Below, one piece after another: positions 31,033-35,727 of a stretch of 35,727 nt of DNA. The notes beneath the pieces were generated by a model. The model did no database searches and had not been told where the DNA came from. It saw only the letters and a program-made list of their open reading frames with translations. The translations under genes were made by a program, and so were the position numbers. The first letter of the stretch is position 1; each line of letters starts with the position of its first letter. This stretch comes from Paracoccus sp. (in: a-proteobacteria) (GTDB lineage: Bacteria; Pseudomonadota; Alphaproteobacteria; Rhodobacterales; Rhodobacteraceae). Location: assembly GCA_030538705.1 (NCBI GenBank), contig JAUNTL010000023.1, positions 1 through 35,727 on the forward strand, read 5' to 3'.

Positions 31033-31620
31033 ATGTATCGCGTCATCGGACCGCGCGCCACCCGCGCCTTTCGTGTGCTGTGGATGCTTGAGGAGCTGGG
31101 CCAGACCTATGAGCATGATCCGGCCGGGCCGCATTCCGATAACGTTGTCGCACTCAACCCCGCTGGCAAGGTGCCAGTTCTGGTCGATGATTCGGGACCG
31201 ATCACAGATTCAACGGCGATCATCCAGTATCTCGCGGATCGTCATGGCATGCTGACCCATCCCGCCGGCACCCGCGAGCGGGCGCGGCAGGACAGCATGA
31301 CACAGTTCCTGCTGGATGAATTCGATGCGCCGCTGTGGATGGCCGCGCGCCACAGCTTTGTATTGCCGCCCGACCTGCGCGTCAGCGCGATCAAGGACAC
31401 GCTGCGTTGGGAGTTCGCGCGCAGCCAGAAGGTGCTGAAGCAGCGCTCGGGCGAGGGTCCGTTCCTGATGGGCGCGCCGATGACCGTGCCCGATATCATC
31501 CTGACCGATTGCCTTGGCTGGGCCGGGGCCGCGCATTTCCCGATCAATGACCCGCGCCTGACCGCCTATCACCAGCGGATGCGGGCGCGCCCGGCCTATA
31601 TGCGCGCCGATGCCAGATAG
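31033..31620 (+). CDS. Glutathione S-transferase family protein
   Basis: A 195-residue cytoplasmic protein starting at ATG 31033, with AGGAGG 6 bases upstream. The N-terminal thioredoxin-like domain has RAFRVLWMLEELGQTYEHD, then NPAGKVPVLVDDSGPITDSTAIIQYLADRHG, where the cis-proline (VP) and the DS of the glutathione site are visible. The C-terminal helical domain follows (ARQDSMTQFLLDEFDAPLW ... GPFLMGAPMTVPDIILTDCLGWA). Substrate unknown. Its end overlaps the convergent flavoprotein gene by 25 bases. Confidence 0.93.
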   Translation: MYRVIGPRATRAFRVLWMLEELGQTYEHDPAGPHSDNVVALNPAGKVPVLVDDSGPITDSTAIIQYLADRHGMLTHPAGTRERARQDSMTQFLLDEFDAPLWMAARHSFVLPPDLRVSAIKDTLRWEFARSQKVLKQRSGEGPFLMGAPMTVPDIILTDCLGWAGAAHFPINDPRLTAYHQRMRARPAYMRADAR

Positions 31621-32867
31621 GCCGCCGCCGCGCGGCCCGCATGACGTCCGGTGCCCAGGCAATGGGTCAGCAGATAGCCGCCGGTAGGGGCCTCCCAGTC
31701 CAGCATTTCCCCTGCGGCAAAGGTGCCGGGTATGGCCGTCAGCTCCAGCCCCGCGCTCAGCTGATCCAGCCGGATGCCGCCTGCTGACGAGATCGCGCGC
31801 TCCAGCCCCGCGGGGCCGGCGTGGATCAGCGGCAGGGCGCGTGCCAGCCCGGCCCAGCCCCGGGGCGTCTGCGGCAGCGGGCGCGGCGCCCATTCCAGCA
31901 TCAGCGCGACCCGTGTCGCGTCGCCCAGCACCCGGCGCAGCCAGTTTCCCACCGACAGCCGCCCGCGCGGGCGCGCGAAACGCGCCGCCAGCGCCGCGTC
32001 ATCCAGATCGGGGGCCAGATCGACACAGGCCGCCGCCCCGTCACGGATCGCGGCGGCCACGGCATAGATCCCGCCGCCCTCGATCCCGTGGCGGGTAATG
32101 ACCCATTCGCCACGGCTGATCTGCCCCCCGGCGCGGATCGCGACCCCCTTGACCGGCGCGCCGAAGTAGCGCGACATCGCCGCTGACCAGATCACGCGCA
32201 ATCCCATATTCGCTGGCCGGAACGGCTCGATCGCGACGCCGCGCGCGGCCAGCCAGCCGGTCCATGCGCCATCCGATCCCAGCCGTGGCCAGCTTGCCCC
32301 GCCAAGCGCCAACACGGTCACACCGGCGCGCAGCATTTGCCGCCCGCCGGGTGTCGCGAATATCAGCGCGCCGTTATTGTCATCGCCATCGCCCTGATCC
32401 CCGCCGGCGCCCTGCCAGCCCTGCCAGCGCCAGCGCGTGCGCAGATCGGCCCCCAGCCCGGCCAGCCGCGCCAGCCAGGCGCGCAGCAGGGGCGATGCCT
32501 TCATGCCGACCGGAAAGACCCGCCCGGTCGAGCCGGTAAACAGCTCTGTCCCCAGATCGCGCGCCCAGGCCATGACCTCATCGGGGCCAAAGGCAGTCTT
32601 GTCGCGGCGGAAATACCCCTCTGGCACGGGCGGGGGAAAGCCTGCGGTGCTGGCGATATTGGCCATGAACTCGGGCAGGGGCTGGGCGCGGGTCAGGTTC
32701 AGCCCGGATTTGCCGGCCATCAGGAACTTGCGCGCGGGGGTCGGCATGGCCTCGGCGATCACGACGGGCTGACCGGCACGCGCAATCATTTCGGCCGCCA
32801 TCAGCCCGGCAGGGCCCGCGCCGATCACCAGGGCGGGCACGGTTTGCGGGGCGGCGGGCGCGGCCAT
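31596..32867 (-). CDS. TIGR03862/HI0933-like FAD-dependent flavoprotein
   Basis: A 423-residue protein. The N-terminal FAD-binding Rossmann motif is VIGAGPAGLMAAEMIARAG near residues 14-32; KFLMAGKSGLNLT is the signature of the HI0933/BaiN-like family. The C-terminal motif is GTFAAGEMLDWEAPTGGYLLTHCLGTGRHAG. A Gly/Asp-rich segment near residues 150-165 (QGAGGDQGDGDDNNG) looks like an insertion. The reaction is unknown; relatives reduce or oxidise varied substrates. Its ATG follows the holA stop with no gap. The last 25 bases overlap the GST gene. Confidence 0.93.
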   Translation of the reverse strand: MAAPAAPQTVPALVIGAGPAGLMAAEMIARAGQPVVIAEAMPTPARKFLMAGKSGLNLTRAQPLPEFMANIASTAGFPPPVPEGYFRRDKTAFGPDEVMAWARDLGTELFTGSTGRVFPVGMKASPLLRAWLARLAGLGADLRTRWRWQGWQGAGGDQGDGDDNNGALIFATPGGRQMLRAGVTVLALGGASWPRLGSDGAWTGWLAARGVAIEPFRPANMGLRVIWSAAMSRYFGAPVKGVAIRAGGQISRGEWVITRHGIEGGGIYAVAAAIRDGAAACVDLAPDLDDAALAARFARPRGRLSVGNWLRRVLGDATRVALMLEWAPRPLPQTPRGWAGLARALPLIHAGPAGLERAISSAGGIRLDQLSAGLELTAIPGTFAAGEMLDWEAPTGGYLLTHCLGTGRHAGRAAAAYLASARI

Positions 32868-33896
32868 TCAGCCGCTGCCGCGCGGCATCATCGCCAGCCG
32901 GATCAGCGCGCGTTCGATCAGCGCCATGGCGGGCGCCCGTGTGGACGAGCGCAGCATCAGGTCGGTATCGAGCAGATGATGCACGGCCTCTTCAAGGCTG
33001 CGCATCCCCCAGGCCTGCGCCTGCCGCGCCATACGGTCACGGCGCGGGCCAAAAACCGGCGGGCGCAGCCGCGAAAGCCCGGCCTGCGCCCCGCCCGGAT
33101 CGGCGCTGGCGGCATGAAGCGCGCGGAAATGGCGCAGCGCCGCGATGCAGATGGTGACCGGCGCGATGCCCTGCGCCTCGATCCGGCGCATGACGGCGCC
33201 GAAATCGCCGGACCGCCCCTCGGCCACGATGTCGATCAGCTCGTCCACCTCGGTCTCGACGGTCGCGGGGGCCATCAGCGCAACCTCGGCACTGGCAAGC
33301 GGGTCAGCATCGCCAAATTTGTAAAGCGCGATCTTTTCGATGGTCTGGCGGAAATCTCCGGGATCAAGGCTGCGCGCCAGAGCCATCAGATCGCGCATCG
33401 CCTCGCGCTCGATATCGGTCAGGCCCGCCGCCTTCAGCCAGCCGGTGATCTCGTCCTCGCCCGGCGGGTCGTTATAGACCGGTGCGGCGACGGCGCGGGC
33501 GTGACCCTCGAACAGCTTGCGCAGGGCCGAGGATTTGTTCAACGCGCCGGCCGTCACCACGATCACCGCATCGCCATGCGCCCAGTCATCCAGCGCGGCG
33601 GCGACGGCGGGGGCGCTGGCGTCGGGCGTGTCCTCGACCAGAACGACGCGCTGACCGGGAAAGAACCCCACCGCCTTGACCGCATCCATCAGGGCGGCGG
33701 CATCGCGGCGCAGGTCGGCGCCGGGCAGGCGGGTCAGGCGCATTTCCTCATCCGCGTTCGGGCCGGTCAGGGCGGCCACGGCCTCGGCGCGTTTCAGGGC
33801 AACGCGCATTGCGTCCTGACCGTGGATCAGCAACCCCGGCCGGGTCGGGTCGGGTCGGGCCAGATAGCGCGTGATCTCGGCCCCCTTGAGGATCAT
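32868..33896 (-). CDS. holA: DNA polymerase III subunit delta
   Basis: A clamp-loader subunit that opens the beta clamp on DNA. It has 342 residues, the usual size. The opening GAEITRYLARPDPTRPGLLIHGQDAMRVALKRAEAV and the GDFRQTIEKIALYKFGD and ALRHFRALHAAS segments fit the HolA family, which has no catalytic motif. The final part carries the helical collar domain (WGMRSLEEAVHHLLDTDLMLRSS). Its ATG overlaps the lptE stop by 4 bases. Confidence 0.95.
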   Translation of the reverse strand: MILKGAEITRYLARPDPTRPGLLIHGQDAMRVALKRAEAVAALTGPNADEEMRLTRLPGADLRRDAAALMDAVKAVGFFPGQRVVLVEDTPDASAPAVAAALDDWAHGDAVIVVTAGALNKSSALRKLFEGHARAVAAPVYNDPPGEDEITGWLKAAGLTDIEREAMRDLMALARSLDPGDFRQTIEKIALYKFGDADPLASAEVALMAPATVETEVDELIDIVAEGRSGDFGAVMRRIEAQGIAPVTICIAALRHFRALHAASADPGGAQAGLSRLRPPVFGPRRDRMARQAQAWGMRSLEEAVHHLLDTDLMLRSSTRAPAMALIERALIRLAMMPRGSG

Positions 33897-34399
33897 GCCG
33901 GGGACGGTCCCTCGGCCAGCAGGCGGGTGACGATCTGATCGGCCAGCATGACCATCAGCCGGCGATGTGCATCGCGTTCAGCGGTGGTTGTGGCGATGGT
34001 CGTTCCGGTCGCGGAATATGAGGTAAAGCTGCTGACGCGGCCCTGCACCAGCCGCGCGCCGGTCGCGATTTCGGTCAGGGCGAAATCGGCGGTGCCATTG
34101 AGCGAATAGCGCGTCGCGACCTCGGAGGGCGTGATCGCCTGCGCCACGACCGCCGTGGTCAGCCGGTAATCCAGTGCATAGAGCGCGCTGTCCTCTGGTC
34201 CCAGCCGCTCGGCCAGCCGGCGGTTCAGCGCGAAACTGTCGGGATCGGCGGGCCGGCGCAGGGCGACGCGGCCATGCAGCGCGCGTCCCGTGCCGCCGGG
34301 ACCATAGGCGGGCGTCAGGCTGCACGCCCCGAGAGCGGCCAGCCCCAGACCCGCCAGCACCATGCGGCGCGACAGGACGGGATATTCAGGCGACGACAT
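33893..34399 (-). CDS. lptE: LPS-assembly lipoprotein LptE
   Basis: A 168-residue outer-membrane lipoprotein that plugs LptD and helps place lipopolysaccharide on the cell surface. An N-terminal twin-arginine-like start ([18 protein letters not shown]) leads to lipobox LGAC, Cys26 being the acylated residue. The mature part shows [24 protein letters not shown] and [35 protein letters not shown], typical of the family. Its first 14 bases overlap the leuS end, and its stop overlaps holA by 4, giving the leuS-lptE-holA operon known in alphaproteobacteria. Confidence 0.94.
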   Translation of the reverse strand: MSSPEYPVLSRRMVLAGLGLAALGACSLTPAYGPGGTGRALHGRVALRRPADPDSFALNRRLAERLGPEDSALYALDYRLTTAVVAQAITPSEVATRYSLNGTADFALTEIATGARLVQGRVSSFTSYSATGTTIATTTAERDAHRRLMVMLADQIVTRLLAEGPSPA

Positions 34400-35727
34400 T
34401 GACGATCCTTCCGGGCACGACGATCAGCTTTTTCGGGGCGGCGCCTTCAAGGAACCGCCGGACTGTCTCATCCGCGAGAACCAGTGATTCGATCTGATCC
34501 TTGGGCATGTCTCTGGGCACGGTGATTTCGGCGCGGCGCTTGCCGTTGATCTGGATCGGCAGGGTGACCGAATCGTCTTGCAGCATCGCCGGGTCCGCCT
34601 TGGGCCAGGCCGCATCAACGACCATGCCGGCACCGCCCTGCATCGCCCAAATATCTTCGGCCAGATGGGGCACCATCGGCGAAAGCAGTTGCGCCATGAT
34701 CCGCATGGCCGCGCGGCGTGATTCGCCGCCCGCCGGAGATTTGCCGATGGCATTGGCCAGCGTGTAAAGCGCCGCGACCGCCTTGTTAAAGGCAAAGCCC
34801 TCGATCGCGCGGGTCACGTCCTCGATGGCGCGATGGGCCGCGCGGGTCAGATCGGGGTCGTCGGCCCCTGCGGGGCTGTCCTCGGCCAGACGCCAGACGC
34901 GGGCAAGGAACTTATGCGCGGCCTCGGCCCCGGCGGCGGTCCATTCGACATCACGTTCGGGCGGGCTGTCCGACAGCATGAACCAACGCGCGGTATCGGC
35001 GCCGAAATTGCTGACGATGCTCACCGGATCAACGACGTTTTTCTTGGATTTCGACATTTTTCCGACACCCCAAGAAAGGGCGCGCTTGTCGGTTCCAACG
35101 ATAATAAGCTCGCCATTTCTGCGCTCCACCTGCTCAGGATAGAGTGGGATGACTTTTCGCCCAGAACCTTGCTCAGCAAACGATTTTGGCAACCCTAATC
35201 GTTCGATTTCTTCTTCGGTGAAAGCCTCACCTTCGAAGGTGGTGAACATCTCATGCGTGACCATGCCCTGGGTAAACAGGGCCGCAAAAGGTTCCGCGGC
35301 CTTTTCCGGCAGATGGCCCGTTCTGACCATCGCGCGGGCAAAGAAGCGCGAATAGAGCAGGTGCAGAATCGCATGTTCGATCCCGCCGATATACTGGTCC
35401 ACGTTCATCCAGTAATCAGCATCCGCCCGCTCGGTCGGCGTGGCCGCATGGGGCGAGGTAAAGCGCGCGTAATACCACGACGAATCGACAAATGTGTCCA
35501 TCGTGTCGGTCTCGCGCCGCGCCGCGGCCCCGCATTTCGGGCAGGTGGTCTGGCGCCATGTCGGGTGGCGGTCCAGAGGGTTGCCGGGGGTGTCGAAACT
35601 CACATCCAGCGGCAGCAGGACAGGCAGATTTTCCTTTGATTCCGGCACCGTGCCGCAGCTGTCGCAATGCACCACCGGGATCGGGCAGCCCCAATAGCGT
35701 TGCCGCGAGATGCCCCAGTCGCGCAGG
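34386..35727 (-). CDS. leuS: Leucyl-tRNA synthetase (C-terminal half, runs off the right edge)
   Basis: Charges tRNA-Leu with leucine. The window holds the last 446 residues; the frame stays open to the edge ([27 protein letters not shown]). The zinc-ribbon cysteines CDSCG and CPKCG, the [14 protein letters not shown] motif, the [17 protein letters not shown] motif and the [12 protein letters not shown] catalytic loop are all present. The anticodon-binding and C-terminal domains follow. Between GMVTHEMF and KMSKS the sequence ([28 protein letters not shown]...) differs from the usual alphaproteobacterial form as I recall it, and the DNA there (35101-35220) is 48% G+C by count, much lower than around it. 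The rest matches the genome's style. Confidence 0.97.
   Translation of the reverse strand, partial: LRDWGISRQRYWGCPIPVVHCDSCGTVPESKENLPVLLPLDVSFDTPGNPLDRHPTWRQTTCPKCGAAARRETDTMDTFVDSSWYYARFTSPHAATPTERADADYWMNVDQYIGGIEHAILHLLYSRFFARAMVRTGHLPEKAAEPFAALFTQGMVTHEMFTTFEGEAFTEEEIERLGLPKSFAEQGSGRKVIPLYPEQVERRNGELIIVGTDKRALSWGVGKMSKSKKNVVDPVSIVSNFGADTARWFMLSDSPPERDVEWTAAGAEAAHKFLARVWRLAEDSPAGADDPDLTRAAHRAIEDVTRAIEGFAFNKAVAALYTLANAIGKSPAGGESRRAAMRIMAQLLSPMVPHLAEDIWAMQGGAGMVVDAAWPKADPAMLQDDSVTLPIQINGKRRAEITVPRDMPKDQIESLVLADETVRRFLEGAAPKKLIVVPGRIVNVVA

Noticed and set aside
32337-33938. 533-codon plus-strand frame over holA and the flavoprotein
   Set aside because: It is a shadow of two well-recognised minus-strand genes and has no matching family motif.

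Overview
The window is a GC-rich (about two thirds G+C by eye), densely packed chromosomal segment of an alphaproteobacterium. Gene content points to the Rhodobacteraceae/Paracoccus group: a YqgE gene divergent from a DsbD-N-like gene, a TPR protein followed by ispE, DUF1491 after era, an aa3-type oxidase subunit IV, a TIGR03862-type flavoprotein and the leuS-lptE-holA operon. No phage, plasmid, IS element, rRNA or CRISPR array is evident. Most genes are housekeeping genes with 1-14 bp overlaps.

Layout. 1-2326: a PepSY-type secreted protein (cut by the window edge), then a divergent pair made of a DCC-family thiol oxidoreductase and an HTTM membrane protein that keeps the key residues of vitamin K-dependent gamma-glutamyl carboxylase, with a perfect 10-bp inverted repeat between them. 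2350-6157: argF behind a long hairpin, a DsbD-N-like periplasmic protein, yqgE and a Sua5-type tsaC. 6303-10495: an acyl-CoA dehydrogenase (DmdC-like) coupled to a metallo-beta-lactamase-fold hydrolase, the small cytochrome oxidase subunit IV, a lipoprotein, and convergent azlCD. 11401-14731: a membrane protein coupled to greA, divergent from electron-transfer-flavoprotein:ubiquinone oxidoreductase. The dehydrogenase and ETF-QO could act in one chain, passing electrons from acyl-CoA to ubiquinone through ETF.

14825-19718: TPR protein, ispE (isoprenoids), pdxJ (vitamin B6), a small exported protein, an AT-rich nuclease-like newcomer gene and acpS. 19894-23733: rarD, a secreted small protein, a two-copy 36-bp repeat, a soluble slipin with a clear terminator, and two abutting tRNA-like genes on the minus strand with odd anticodon arms. 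23734-28118 (minus strand): DUF1491, era, rnc, lepB, rluA and a LysE exporter, most of them coupled. As I remember it, pdxJ-acpS-lepB-rnc-era-recO is usually contiguous in relatives. Here the two halves are about 4 kb apart in opposite orientation, with the tRNA-like genes and repeats between them, which suggests an inversion or insertion.

28188-35727: sugar acetyltransferase, PaaI-type thioesterase and a small membrane-anchored protein in one operon; an MFS transporter with its own terminator; a glutathione S-transferase; and a minus-strand run leuS, lptE, holA, flavoprotein. leuS is cut by the right edge and contains a short patch of clearly lower GC just before its KMSKS motif. The observations I rate highest are the carboxylase-like/DCC pair, the AT-rich nuclease-like gene inside the pdxJ-acpS operon, the odd tRNA pair at the synteny break, and the leuS mosaic patch.
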